Origin: Litomosoides sigmodontis
Taxonomy: Eukaryota; Nematoda; Chromadorea; Rhabditida; Onchocercidae
Direction: 5' to 3'
DNA length: 64,000 nt
NCBI GenBank assembly: GCA_963070105.1
Contig: OY718807.1
Coordinates: 4,189,001-4,253,000, forward strand
Made by a program: the position numbers and the translations under genes. Under the pieces are notes generated by a model. The model made no database searches. It saw nothing but the letters and a program-made list of their open reading frames with translations, and was not told the origin of the DNA. Positions 1 to 14,113 of the stretch are shown piece by piece. Position 1 is the first letter of the stretch; every line of letters begins with the position of its first letter.

Positions 1-881
1 CAACTTGCTAACTTTATGAAACAATTTACTCCCAGGAAATTCAATTGTGTCTAAGTTACAGTATCAAAAGATGCCGAAGAAGGCAAGTGTTTAACGAAAT
101 AGAAGGGCAGTGAGTGTATCACTGATATTGAACTGCTCAGGCTTATCATATCACTAGCACTATTCATTACCGTCTATTTCACAATCAGATAGCTATGATT
201 ACCGTTTACAAAACAATGCTGCGAAAGAGTATTATTCATGAAATTCGGACAGTACTGGTAGGATAGATATGGAAGCATATAAGGTTTCTTTCTGGAACCT
301 TAGTGACAGGACTGAGAATTAATTTTTCATGCACTAATTTCATTGCAAATTATAGGCAAATTTTCATCAAGCGAATTTCAAGTGCATTCCATTGGCAGTA
401 GCAGGAAGATGAATTTTAAATTAGTTCCAAGAGAGCGCTACGAACATTTCGTTTCGTGTTTTGCATATAATTCCATCTTTCGAGATCGTGAAGAGCACGA
501 CGACGTCTTGAGAGTGCTCCTGGAACTATTTCTATTCCGTTGATCGATCGCTTCTTCTTTTTACCGCAGCAGCAGCAGCTGAAATATTAGCATCAATTAA
601 TTAACAAAATTCTATCAAACACATCAAATCTCTTTGTCACATGCCTACGGGAATTTTAATGCTTGATTTTCTGAAAGGTAATTGAAAGATGGAACACCAA
701 ACTTCGGTTTCAGAACGTTCAAATTGATTTCTATTGGTTTCTCTTAAGCACTTCTTATTAAGTAAGCGTAGATCCTAGAGTGACAGCATTAATAAGAAAA
801 GTAAAGCTGAAGCAGTGGTAGCAATATTTTCAATTTTACTGCAATTTACTTCCAAATATAACAGAATGTAATTTTATTAAA

Positions 882-1199
882 TTAGTAGGTTGAAGCATTT
901 CCGCGTGGTATTAAACAGTGCGAAACAGACCAGCAACAACAGCAGCAGCAGCAACCGCAACAACTACGCTTGGAACGTGCTAAAGCGGTGATGTTACTGA
1001 TGCTAATATCATCGTTCATTGTTCCGTCACCGGAAATTAGATGGAACGCCTTATTTGCGTAAACTTTATTGTCCATCAGGAATGGATCGTATTTTTTGTT
1101 CATCGGAATGGCGTAGCAAATAGCTACTGCTAAAACGAGCACGAGAAGCAGCTGTTGGGCACGCCATGGAAGTAGTCTGTTCATGTGAAATGATAGCAT
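882..1199 (-). CDS. Small secreted peptide with a poly-cysteine C-terminus
   Basis: A single-exon 105-aa reading frame. An N-terminal hydrophobic stretch (about residues 15-31, rich in L, V and A, ending CYA) looks like a signal peptide. The middle is polar. A basic SKR site precedes a tail that reads SCCGCCCCCCCWSVSHC: ten cysteines in seventeen residues, seven of them consecutive. The start at 1199 lies 24 bases after a TTTTCAG acceptor-like site, which fits either trans-splicing or a 5'UTR intron. The stop is followed within four bases by AATAAA on the minus strand (873-878), so the 3'UTR would be very short. The SKR site could be a proprotein-convertase site releasing the cysteine tail; that is inference. 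I do not recognise the family. TGC/TGT runs can arise from a CAG/GCA-type repeat on the other strand, so coding status needs transcript support. Confidence 0.5.
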   Translation of the reverse strand: MLSFHMNRLLPWRAQQLLLVLVLAVAICYAIPMNKKYDPFLMDNKVYANKAFHLISGDGTMNDDISISNITALARSKRSCCGCCCCCCCWSVSHCLIPRGNASTY

Positions 1200-1209
1200 C
1201 CTTTCGCTG

Positions 1210-4200
1210 CTTGTCCCTTTCCTGAAAATAAATAATGCAGTAATAATTGTTTGAAAAATTATTTCAAATATGAAATTTTCAATATTTCCTAAAATAAATT
1301 ATTGTTATGAAGCGAAGTGGTGAAATTTTTGCAAAGAAAGCGAAAAAAAAAGCAATGGATGGAAGAGGAATGAGGAATGATGTGAGCAAATTTTAAAATT
1401 CATTAATTAAATGTTTTACAACGTATTTTTATTTGAAAAACTTATCACTTGCATGCACATACAGTATAATGATTGATGACAACAACTTCTCTTCTCTTTC
1501 AAACTGTCCCTTTTCCCCTTATTTTCTATGCTTTTCCATTTATGCATGATATTTTGTTTTCATTAATATAAGCTAATTTATTAATTTTCACTTCTACAAC
1601 ATTCGTTACTCATGTTTACCGCCGATTAATTTTCGCGAAATTTCAATATGTACATATGCACATGCTTGTATACATGTGAAGCATCTAGAGAAACTGAAAA
1701 ATATTTTTCTTTTTTCAAAAATTTAACTGTCATTATTACACGCCCGTTACTACGAGTGTTTACACGTTTAGTGTTTGTTTAAAAGTAATCAATCATTGAA
1801 GATTTTGTGTAAAAACAGTTTAATGCAGGAAGTTGTCCTAATATGTATTAAAAGTGAATTTCAATGGAAAACGAGAAAAAAGAATGAAAATTATAAATGC
1901 ATTTAACTGATTTTAATAGACAGTTTGTTCTTTGCAAAATTTTTTCTGCGCTTTCTAAGATAATTTTAATTAATTTTTTCATCAATATTTTTAGCTAAAG
2001 CTAATTAGTCGAAGAGAGTACAACCGATCACATACCACAACTTCAGAAGGAAGCATACAAGCTGCACACCTTTCTTGCTGATAGCTTTTAAATGAGTTAC
2101 CTCGTTTGCTTCTTGAAACTCTCACAGCAACTTACGTAGCAACAAAAAACATAAGTGAAATGCTTTAATTGTGAAGCTTACCTTCCATTTTATGTTACAT
2201 TCAATTTCTTGTGCAATCATTTCATTATTTTAAAATCTATCAGTTTGTTAACATACATTTTATTCTATTAAACTTTTCAAGTAAGCATTTTTTTTCTAAT
2301 TAAAATACAACCAATAGAGACTGTATGATAATCACAATATGCAGGTACTGTAATGGGTAAGTAGTAATTAATTTGCTTATACACTGATAGCAACTTAATT
2401 ACTGCTTACCCATTGCAGTACAAAGTTAACAATAAGATTACTATTAGTGTTGTATGAATTCTAGCTTAATTAATACTATTTTCAAAAATATTAATTAAGC
2501 CATTTCAAGGGAAGTAAAATTTTTTCATTTTTTCTTTGGAACAATTCGCTCATCCAACATTGCAAATGCATCGTTGCTGATTGATTTTAGGAGAGATAAA
2601 TACAGAAAATTAATTGCGCAAATATCGTATAATATGATCAATAAATTAGATCAAATTAGATGGGACATAATTTTAGTGGCACTTTATTTTTGAAACTAAA
2701 CTATTTGACGTGTATTCGTTCACAGTTAAATTTACCTAACTAATTCCCACCGCCTACGTCAATATTGAAGAATTAACAAATTAATGTTTCGTGTACAAAA
2801 ATATATCAAACTAACTTTAATTAGACAATCTTTAATTTAAATGTATGCATTGTTTATGCATTTGTAAGTGGAAGTGACTGAGTCGTTAGCCATATATAAT
2901 TTGATTAGTTAAAGATGAAAAGGAAATAAATTCATTTAAATCAATTCAAAGGTATGAAGTAAGTAGTACTTTGGTGCAAATAAAACGATCCAACATTTCT
3001 CGTAGATTTTTTTGTTTCAGAAATTTGAGAAAAAAAATGAGCAACAAGGAAGCTTTCACATCGCACCTGTGCTCGTAGGACTGATTATGTAAGGATGAAA
3101 AAAATATTTTAGAGCTTCCCTTGACAAGAAAAAAATTTACACATTATCACGGCAAATGAGCGAATGTAAGCATTTACCACTCAAAAAATGATTTCATTCA
3201 TAAATTTTTTAGTGAAAGAATTAATTAACATTTAAGGCATAATAATACTTGGGCGGACATTGATGATACGATGTAGCACATCAATTCATTGAATGAAATT
3301 AAATGAAATTTGTTCCGTTTGTCCATGACGACTACTAACTGATCTCTTCAGGTAACGAACTGTTTAACTAAGGTAAAATGGTTTCTGACAGCAATAACAC
3401 TTATCATTTATTGTTAAAATATTCCAGTATTACTTTGTGGAATGAGGAGGATGGCAGTAGCAGTAAAATAGTTCTTAAATTAAACGAGAATTTTTTGTAA
3501 GCGTCTTTTTACCTTGTCTGAACAATTTCGTTTTCCATAAATTATTAAATAACTTTCGAAGTCATATCACTCAAAAAATTTTTTTGCTTTTCTTTTCAAA
3601 TTTACAGTCTTCAAAATGTCAAGTAGAAATACTTTTTCTGCTACAAAATAAAACTATTGGCCAACTTTTTTCTTTTTGCAAAATTGCAATAGCAATAGCA
3701 ATTAGAAATTTAGCCAAAAGTGCAAAAAAATTTTGCTTTTGAATTTAGATTATTATGTAAGAGGTAAGAAATAAGCGGAAACATAAAAAGTGAAAATTTT
3801 GATTGCATCCGCGTACGATTCAAAATTTCATATTAGATTCAAGAAATGATGTACACAGTGTGGAACGATATTCATTGTCAAATTCAGAATGTATCCTGGT
3901 GGCTTGCTTAACAATAACTGTTACTACTGTTCGTGTATAATGCAACATATTTCTGCTTCATTGGAATTACTTTACTCCGTCACGTCTAATTTAAATTCGA
4001 ATTACATCGAATTCCTTAACATGCAAATTTTTCCAGAAGCGTTTGAGAGGAGTAAAATCGAAAAAACACGCAATTTATAAGTTTATTTTCACGTTTTCGT
4101 GCTAACAAAAGAAGAAACTCTGGTGTTACGAAAAAAATTTAATTAGCAACTGATATCGCTGGAACGGTGGGATTGATGATAAAGTCAGTGTTGTACTTGG

Positions 4201-4880
4201 AGAATTGTAATCTTATGTAGTGGAAATAAGTACTGAAATTTTCGTTCATTATCAAAGCAAAGGAATTCTATAAATCGATTTGAATATATTTAAATATTTG
4301 ATGAAAATGCAAAACAATAATCACATAAAATTCTGCACATTTAAGAAACAACATGTAAATTTGCGAGCAGTAAGGCATTCTTCACTGAGTATGAAACCTT
4401 TTGCGTTACTAGCAGTATTTTACTAAAGTATTTGTTAACACATCGATCATCCAGACAGAAGTGTTCATGTAGAAAAAAACGTATCTAATGAAACTTTTTA
4501 ATTGACATATTTTTACTGAACGTGGCGAAAACTTGTACTTCATCGTAATAAACAATCATATTTAAAATTGAAATTGTACAAGAGAATGTAGGACGTGCAA
4601 AAAGGAACAGAAAGAATTTCAATATTTTGCTTACATTTAAATATTGTCTCAAAACGTGCATCTTTTTCATTTACAAATTTGCACATCTAAACTTTTAAAC
4701 TGAAAAAAAAAATCATAAAAACTTTTACTACCAATATATGCCATATTTTTCAAATAAACGGCAAAAAAATTGGAACACCCTCTACCGCTATATATAAATG
4801 CAAAAAGCAGTTCACGGTTTTCAAAATTTTACAATTTTTAATCGAAATTATAGATATATCTATAGAATGCAAAAACCACT
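1210..4880. other. Gene-free AT-rich stretch
   Basis: No exon with usable splice sites and protein-like composition is visible on either strand. The only distinct structure is the long hairpin at 2345-2421. Short open frames at 3889-4080 (+) and 4485-4670 (-) have the composition of random AT-rich DNA. Confidence 0.5.
2345..2421. ncRNA. Long perfect hairpin, candidate microRNA precursor
   Basis: Arms 2345-2371 and 2395-2421 are complementary over 27 bases with only two G-U wobbles and no bulge, around a 23-base loop. The size and geometry fit a pre-miRNA. The 5' arm begins GTACTGTAATGGGTAAG and the 3' arm contains TTACTGCTTACCCATTGCAG. I do not match either arm to a known microRNA. The alternative is a short palindromic mobile-element remnant (MITE-like). 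Either strand could be transcribed. The hairpin at 22356-22417 shares 3'-arm sequence and downstream flank with this one. Confidence 0.4.
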
Positions 4881-7800
4881 TCAAGAAAGAAAGGAAGCTA
4901 ATTGCCAACAACTATGATGAGACAAATAATTTAACACTGACAAAAACTTACATGAGTAAGTAGAAAAATGAAATTTTAATAAATAAAGACATTCCGAGTA
5001 TATAGAAACAAACTGTTGGATAATTGCAGAATCAATATCCTTTTTTGCCCAAATTTCTTGAAATATTCTACTACTTACTGAGTTAATTTCAGCAATAAAG
5101 TTTCCTCTTAACCAGCACTTCCTATAAATAAATTCGACATTACGCTGAAATAAAAAAACAACTTTCAAGATCAGCAAAAAGATTAAAACAGGAATTTTAA
5201 AAATTTTAAACAAACAATAAGATGAAAGCTGAAACGGTCCTAACATCACTTGTACTTTCAAATTTCCTTTAGCAACTAACAGGTGTTTCATTACCAGCTT
5301 AATTGGCCTTCCCTCACGCATCATTTACAAGTTCACACTCACAATTAATACTTTGATATCTTCACTAACCTCGCCATTCGGCAGCGGAGATATAAGTATT
5401 TCCGCACTGCAGTAATCTCTTATAATTTCTTTCCAATCTCTTCGATAATTCTCGTCATTTTCTGGCTTTATTGGAGCTCCATATAACGAACCGACAATTT
5501 GCGGCAATGCTGACAGCTAAAACACAGAACATTTATCCGCTGGCATCACATGCCTAAAGGTCTACAAAGACGAAAATATCATAACTATCATTAATATTTT
5601 ACGCAGCGCACCACTGACATACTTCACTAGAAATCTTGATTTCCAGAAAAAAAATTTAACCGATGTGATTCTCGCATTAAAATGAATTCCTCATTCCTAA
5701 AAGTAATAAATTGTAAGGATTATAAAATTTCCAACCAAAATTGGATTTGGCGATCGTATATCCACTATTAATTCTATCACTTCTGCTAGTTTTTTCAGTG
5801 GACTTTTTTTCTGAAAAGTATCCAGACTTAATAACATGTAATAATTTTAGTAAACAAAATTAGTGGAAGAAATGCTTCATATTTTTATGTCACAATAAAG
5901 CATTTTACTGGAAAGTTAATTTAATGAATAATTTTAACCAGCAGTTCGATTATTTCAAAATTCAAAACAGTCCTGCAAACTGTAATGTTAATGTGAACAA
6001 AAACATTATGCTGCCAAATTTTCATAAATAAAATGTTAAACTAAAACTGCAATAATAACTACCGATTTGTGACATCCGAATTCATCAAGTAAAGTTTCCA
6101 GCCAATTTTCGTCAGTTTGTGTTTCTTTTGATAGCTACAATGAATACATTAAGATGTTACCTAGCGGCTTACACTAACGATGTTTTAGAATAGATTTATA
6201 ATGAAAAGGGTTAAATATATAAACATAAACATTTAAAAGTGCTTCAGATACGATAAAGAATGGAATGATGAAGAACCGAAAAATCAAGCAACAATTCTAA
6301 CGAATGAACCTGCACAGTTTCCTCGTTCGAATTGGGAAAAATTTTAATAGATGTATCACAATTTCCATGATAACCTTGACCATATCTAAATACACAAATT
6401 CTAGAACATAGTTACATACTAGCGCATTTAAATGTCATACACCATACTAACAGTTGAAACTTTTGAAATATATCCTCTTTGCAAAATTCGAGTTTAATCA
6501 ATAAATGAAAACATACTGCTGAAATAGATTTGGTTGGTAGGGCTCCATATGTTGCATAGTTGTTTGTTGTCCATTATAACGAGAACGACTTGCTATAATT
6601 AAAATAATTTTAATTCAACAAAAAAAACTCCAAATTTCAATAAAAATTTAAATGAAAATAAATCAAACTTCCTACTTATTCGTATAAAATAAAATCTAGA
6701 GTTACATTAAGTACAGCTCTAAAAATGGTTAATAGCGTTCATCTAAGTAAATGTTAGAAGGTAGCTTTTAAAAACCTCGTAAACTCACGAATCTGTCTAA
6801 CTCTGATTAAAACTTAGAACGAATTCACCATCACAACCATCACAACATATTTTTAAATAAAAATGACATGTTCCCTATAAATGGCTGGACCATAATAGCT
6901 AACAATGAAATGATCGATAAGACAAAAGTGTTGTAGGAAAACTTACACGAAGGTCTTTGAACACTCTCATTTGGCTTGCGACAACTGCCAGTATTTTCTT
7001 CTGCTAAAATATTAAAAGATATTACTTGATGCAATAAGTTTTATATCTTTTCTGTTTAGTTTTATAAGTATATGTAAAAAGTTTAGCAACTGTACTTGAT
7101 TTCTACGTGATAACCTTATGATCAAACATCCTACCAGCAACGTATTCCTACTATCATCACACATACAGAACTTCTATTTCGAAAAAAATCACAATATCAT
7201 AAAACACTGAGTGTTCAGAATTACTAATTTCAGAATTAAAAAAAAAAAAACTTCATTATACTATTACCAATAAAATTAAACAAATCAAACGCTCAAATTA
7301 TAGCACTTGAAACTGCATGCCTTAATACACAAAATAAGTGTCAAATTTAAACTGGGCATGTTGAAAATATCAAGCAAAATCGTTGTTCATAAACAACAAA
7401 AACAATCTGTTCATGTAATCCTATCTCAAGTTTATATAAAGTTTTAGTCTTACTCTGACGTGAGTTGCATTGACCAGCCAACGAATTAGGAACGCTGTAT
7501 GAACCATATGGTATTTTATTCAGTTCCTGTAAAACACATCATTTTTCTTTTTAATTTCAAACATCTACAACATCTGTTATGCTAACAGAAGCCGTCGAAT
7601 GTTCAGTCAAATTCCAACAGGTTATTCTTTTTTATGAAATATTTTTTCCACTGCCGTGCAGTGCTTGGCCACTCTTGTTTAATGTCAGAAAAAAAACCAC
7701 GAAAGAAGATTGGCAAATAAAAAATCAAAAAAAGAAAATTCTACTGAAATGTTAATATATCTTTTCAAATACTATCAAAAACAAGTAACAACAAAAAAAC

Positions 7801-10800
7801 ATCAAACACATTGTGACACTGAGATTAGTTGTTTGATGAATCTCCAAAAAGAAAGTAAAGAATGAAGTTGAAGCAGGGAAACGTGATCTAAAAAAGTGTT
7901 AGAATCATCAAAACATGAAATGATGCACGTACTCGCTGTAAACTGGCAAAAAAGCGATTATCGTTCATGATGAATGAATGAAATACAAACACAAATGCGA
8001 AATTCCACAGCTGTTTATGCTACGATGCATTTGAACATGGTCTGAAAATCATGCATTCTAGCAAACTGCGTGCAGTTGCTGCAGTGCATTTTTCGTATAG
8101 AATACAAAAAGCCTTCCCTTCCTTGCATAACGTGGAAATTCTGTCAACTTTTCAATGAAATTTACATAGCTCACATCAAGCGTACATACTCAATTCACTT
8201 ATTCATCCGCACAACACACTCGTCAATATCATATCGTCTATTAACACCATTGTCCGAAAAAATTACCAAAAAAAGTGTCATTGAAAGGTCTCAACAAGAA
8301 TTTACGTCACATTTTTATACACTTTAATCCACAAAATTCTTAAACGCCGACACTAATTAATGTATCTTAAAAGTGGGCAATCTTTAATAAGGCAGCTCGA
8401 CGAAGTGAAAAAACAGTATCCCAACAATTTGTCACTTATGGTCACATTAAAGCGTGTATGCACGCAAGCAAATAATCCCTAACTTTGTCTTCCCACCCAC
8501 CAAAAATGTATGATTCATTCAGACGCAAGCAGCACAATATCGCAATACTCTGAGAGTCATATTTCTCCTGTTCACATTCCGTTAAGTGAGCATTACTGAG
8601 AGCATCAGTGACTTTTGTACTGGTAGTGATGCGCCAGACAATAGGATCAACCAGTTGTTACAACAAAACACTGCCAAACATTGATAAAGTAAATTCCCTT
8701 TAAGACTTGCAAAATACAGTAACTTAAAGGCGCCGAAGATTTTCCCATGCATCAAAGATGAAATATTACTATCTCGAAATGATCGAATGGAACGAATGAA
8801 GTTGGAAGTTGTCTGATGTCCTCCTTTATAATTCAAAAATTTGCAAATTTCAATTTCACATACTGATAGGGCAGACATCTCAGTCCCAAACAGCAGATCA
8901 AGCAAAAAAAACATGCTTTTAAATTGAACACATTTCAAACTTTAACACCACCTTCTTATAGCCTTTTACACATTACAAATTTATTGTATTAATCTAGACA
9001 AACTAACAAATATTGTTTGCAGCACAACTGTGTTTTTAGAACTTAGCTATCAGCCCTGGATCAATCGACTTGGCCTCGTAACAAGAATACAATTTACTTC
9101 CCTATTCCTGACTCATACTGCATTTAGCAAGAGATATGCAGAAAAATGAAGCAGTTCACTCCTTCGTTGCTGAAATCAACAACAAACATCAAAATCGCGA
9201 TCCTCAGAAGTTTGTGTTCCCTGCGCTGTTTATTAAATACAGCTGAATGAGCAGATTTGTGCATCTAAAGCATAAACGTTTCACCTTACATATGAATAAG
9301 AAGCAACTCAGTAAAACCCAATAATATTAGTTATTAAAGTCAAAAGCTTCAATGTATTTGCAGTGGTAATTTGCACATGCAGTAGAAACTGAAAAAAGGA
9401 GTGAGTGTAATAACAGAAAAATATAGCTAAACTATTCAGTAATGAAATTTAGCCTATATTATTGCTGGCAAATATTGAACGAAAACCATTCAGATGTACT
9501 TCTCAAGCAAAGTGATCCTTCACGCTGGTGATAGAAACTAATCAAAACGTTTAAAATAATGAAAGGTGTAGGCCGTCCGAATAGAAAATGATTCTACCCG
9601 TAGTATCTAAAAAATAAGAATGTGACTAACCGGAATTAGTCTTGCAGAATTCTTGTTAACACCAGTATACGATGATGGGAATTGATGTCGAGGATGGAAA
9701 TAATTGAGTGACTGCTGCAAGGAGCGTTCAGCAATCGGTACACGTTTTCCCAACTGCTAAATAACCAAGAACTAGTGTCTAAAGCTAATTCCTGATCTTC
9801 CGTTGAGATAAGTGAATGTACTAGCACAATTCATGGGAAATCTTCGCATGTAAATTTATTCACATTATGTATTAAATAGTTAAATCAACAAAAATGCTAG
9901 TGCTTAGGAAATTAAACACAAATGTGAACGAATGAATAGTGAAAATGAAAAAACATGTGGGCATAATTAGCATATCAAATAGAAAGTGAAGAAATATTAA
10001 GATTGCCAAAATAGCGCAAGTGGAATGATATAAAAGATGATTCCGTAAGCCCTTAAAAAATTTACAAGAAACTTGTTTCGAAGACCAAAAGAATCCTCCC
10101 AGCTTTTAAAGAATACAACAAATGCATCAGATATGAAGTTCCATTTATTTGGAATATTTCCCATCACGTTGCAGATTAACACGCTTTTATAAAAAAAATA
10201 AATACTAACCTTGTTTTCTCCACCATTCATCAATCGTGCAGACTGTTCCATACGAGTTAGATCTTTTCCAGAGTTGTTTAAATGTTTCTCGAAGCCATTC
10301 ACATCTGCCATTTGAATCTAGAAAGGGAAACAAATAATAGAAACATTAACGAAATTTGTTAGATTAATGTTACAACTATCCCTTTTTGCAGTTAAAATTA
10401 TCTAAAAAAAATTGAAAGAAAAGGACCACAACAGCATGAATCCTGCACTGGTTATTTTGCAATTGCTTTGAAGTCTCCTTACCCGAGGTATAACTTCCGG
10501 AGATTTGGAGGAGATATTGAATGTATTTACACATCCCTTAGATTTCTTTTTTCGATATTTTCTAGAAACTCTCGTTTCCGAATCACTGCTATCAGCAGAT
10601 TCCTCATCACCTGTGTATTTGTCCCCAATTGAACTGGTTAATTTCTGCAAAAAATACAAAACACATTTGACTTTCAGCTTATTGTAACTATAAAACTTAT
10701 AAACGTAGAAATCACAGTTGAATGCACAACTGCATAGTCGATTCACCTATAACACTCTCTTCGAGAACACATGAAAATATAAGTCACATTATAGTTGATA

Positions 10801-13800
10801 TCAGGAAAGATTTCTTAAACAAAAGAAATAACGGTACTCAACCTTCTATTCCAAATGAACTGAAAAGTGTCACATTAATGGCATGGTAAAGCTTCTGATG
10901 CTTTTGCCTATGCAATATGAACTTATTCGCGCCAATAATTTCGAGTTAAAAACACACCGACAGTGTTATAGGCGTTCTATTACTACCGTTTTCTTGTATG
11001 CCCATTATTTTATTCGTGTCAGTTGATACGCCCTCAGCTTTAGCCATACTAGGAGCCACTACATCGTCATTTTTGTCAGAACTTCCAACACTACTTCTAT
11101 ACAGCTTCTCATCGATTAGTTGTTTATCTCCATCTTCCTCAGCTTCCTCACCCCAATCCATTGTCGGCTTCTAAAATGTGAACTATAGAACTGACAGTTC
11201 TGTATATGCAATGCATGATATCTTCATATCAACCATGTGGAAAACAGTTCAACTGGAATTGTACTGCAGAAAGTTATCAAAGTACACAGGTACCAATTAT
11301 TACATATCAGTTTAGTCAAACTATTAATTAAGCTTCTTGTATTTTCGTAACCAATTGCACGAAGAGAAAATTCATGATGCTAATAAAAATTTAATTCATC
11401 ATTTGATAGCAATTATTTTTTATCCAGTCCCACCGTAAAAAGTGCATTTCTCAAAGTAAACACAAAAGAACAGTTCTAATTTTTTTTACTGCAAGAAGAT
11501 ATGTCGGAAAATCAGGTTGGGTGCTAGATTACCGTTTGCAAAAAACTTCAAATGTATTTCATATGATTTAACACATGTAGGTCAAACATAAAAATAAAAC
11601 CCATACGGTGGCTAAGGAAAAAAAAACCTTCATCAACCTATTCACAACGGATGAGTTATTACCTTTGAGGTACTTTCAAGAGAGACGACGATATCTTTTG
11701 GACATTCTACTGTTCCTAAACAAATTTTTGTAAAATAAAGTTGGAGTATATAGAGTAAATTTGCATACGCACTTATCTTACAATAAAAGGGATCCATAAA
11801 GGAAACATCCACTTCATTATCATATTAGGAGAAAAAAGTGAAGAACATTAATAAATAAAATTACTTCTTTCACGCATAAAACTCGATGTGGGTCTGTATT
11901 CCAAAGCAAATGTTGGAAGTTCAATTTTATCAATATTTGCCAAAAGACGAAGATCATCTGTTATTTCCTCGGGTACTAAAAATGTGAATGTCAAATTTAA
12001 CTGAAAATGTTATGATGTCTCAATAAAATAATCAAAAATTAGGTAAATTGTTTTGGTAAATCAAAAAAGGCTTAATTATATTCCATTAATTTACCATGAA
12101 ATTTATTATTTATGCTTTTCTCATTCCTAACGATAGAAAAAAATTAAGCAATCATGATCAAAAGTTGGTCAAAAACCAATTGATGAATTAGTAAGCAAGT
12201 ACAATTGATTGAATTTCACCGTAATGCACCGAAAACGAGGCACATACTTTTTACATTAGGACTTCTTAATCTAACTCGGATGGGGCAGCCATTAATTAAA
12301 ATAACTTCTCGATAAAAAGCACGCCAAAAATTTTTTAACGCCGATTTATTCATGAATAACCGTTGGTGCTCCTGAAATAATATTTACCCAAAATAATGGT
12401 CAGAAGGGCTTTTAAATGTCTACAAGTAAAAATAAATAAATAAAACTAAGAAAATTAGAAAATACAATAAATTTAAAAACTAGTAAAAACGGATTTTGCT
12501 GACCGAAGCATTCAAACTAATATTATAACGTTTCATGTATTCATCCCGTATAGTTTGATAATCAACTTCAGTCTCGTCAGCTTTTAAATCCAGTAAAATT
12601 TGTAGAATTCGACGTTTCCCCTAAATGTACTATATTAAATCCAATGCAGAAATTAAAAGGAAATTCATTAAAAAAACTTAGAGATATCTCTTACTTTACC
12701 AAAATGCCTTTTTTTTGTTAATTTCAGCATCATCAGGAAAAAAGAGAAGTGAACATCAGGAAAGGAAAACAACTTCCAAATCATATAAAATGAAACAATA
12801 TTTATAAGCTTTTTTAAACTGAAAATGCAACCTCTAGAAAATTGCGTTCATTTTCTGGGTTTTTTAGTTCCATCAGTCTTTGCACTCTTCGCTTTTCAGC
12901 TCTGGAAATTTCAAATTTTCGATAATTACATATATATTTAATGAAATATACTAATATTCATATATGTATTAATTCCGAAGGCATGTTTAGTAAAACCAAA
13001 CCAGCCTACTGCTCAGTAGTACAGCGTTAAATTGGAATGTGTCAAGTTAACAACGAAAATTCACCTCTGATCCTCATTTAATCTGCAATCAGCAACTCTT
13101 CGAAGAATATGCTCATTTGACGGTTTAGAGACTGCTCCGTATATAGCAATACCATTAATTGATGACGTCTGTTCTACGTAATCTTTCATGCATTCCGACT
13201 TGAGTAATTCTTCAAGATCAGGAAAACCAAGTTCAATTGCCTGCTTTTCCAACAAAATCGTCCAATCATTACTGAACTTGAAACAAGGATGAGAAGTTAT
13301 GCAATATAAAATAGCCTATATTGCACAAGATTTTAATGAATTCCACGTCAAAAGAATTAGCGCTGACATACAACATTATTAAACATAAAATTATTGATTA
13401 CGATCCTACCACACGGTTTTTACTTTCCAGAACACTTCGGGAATTTGGTTTACGAGTATTTACGGGATAGAAGACATGACTTCCACTTGCAATGAAATTA
13501 TACGGGATCTAACACAAGTAATTAATCACTCACAAGAAATGAGCGTTCAATCGCGCAGCATTAGCGCCATTATAATCACTAGCTAATGTGCAATTAAGCA
13601 TCAAACCAAGTTCGTGCAAATTATCATCCATCTCAAATGTCGCATGTTCATTCAAGTAATCGGTGTTTTCATTTATAACAAACTGAACATTATCGCTATA
13701 AACATCGCTTTCGGTTTCTCCAAAAGATGAGTCCTTTGCATCAAAAAACTCATCCATATTTTCATTTTCTGAAAATTATATATGAATCATAACTATTTCA

Positions 13801-14113
13801 CATAAAATGAAGTGACTTATTGCTGAATAATCTACCATCAACATAAAAATTTTACAATATTGCTCATCAAACTGAGAATTAAATAACACCGTTAAGAGAT
13901 CTCACTTGATATGAGAAAGATTTTACTTAAGAAACAATTCATGCGTACAAAAACTTTTTACAACAGCCACGCTAAACATCCAAGTTTAAAATAACTGATA
14001 TTCACAAAAAGAAAATAAACTATAACATTACCATTGCTATCAGTAGTAACATTATCATCAACATTGCTAGATGTTTTGCCCGTCAGCGTCGAAATCATTC
14101 CCTTCAACCACAT
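4881..14113 (-). CDS. LOTUS/OST-HTH-domain protein (TDRD5/TDRD7- or LOTR-1-like), about 19 exons
   Basis: The exons join in phase: 14113-14032, 13768-13534, 13271-13065, 12901-12832, 12620-12504, 12371-12255, 12000-11865, 11715-11663, 11170-10958, 10644-10483, 10317-10210, 9753-9631, 7526-7454, 7003-6947, 6592-6517, 6385-6310, 6134-6063, 5516-5370, then a terminal part ending at the stop at 4881. The product is about 800 aa. Residues 199-276 (from KRRILQILLDL through LKNFWRAFYREVILINGCPI) have the helix-turn-helix and final strand of a LOTUS domain. Residues about 105-155 (GFPDLEELLKSE, then GIAIYGAVSKP) look like a second one. The rest is polar and low in complexity. Residues about 660-708 (WKEIIRDYCSAEILIS) vaguely resemble an extended Tudor fold. 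LOTUS proteins act in germ granules, binding Vasa helicases or RNA; assignment to that role is by family. The exons after 5370 are uncertain (several in-phase donors), as is the Met (14113 or 14098). The intron at 7527-9630 is long and no exon was found in it. Confidence 0.6.

Noticed and set aside
8582..8938. 118-codon minus-strand frame inside the long intron of the LOTUS gene
   Set aside because: It could have been an extra exon, but it has no phase-compatible acceptor and donor pair, and exons 12 and 13 already join in phase without it.
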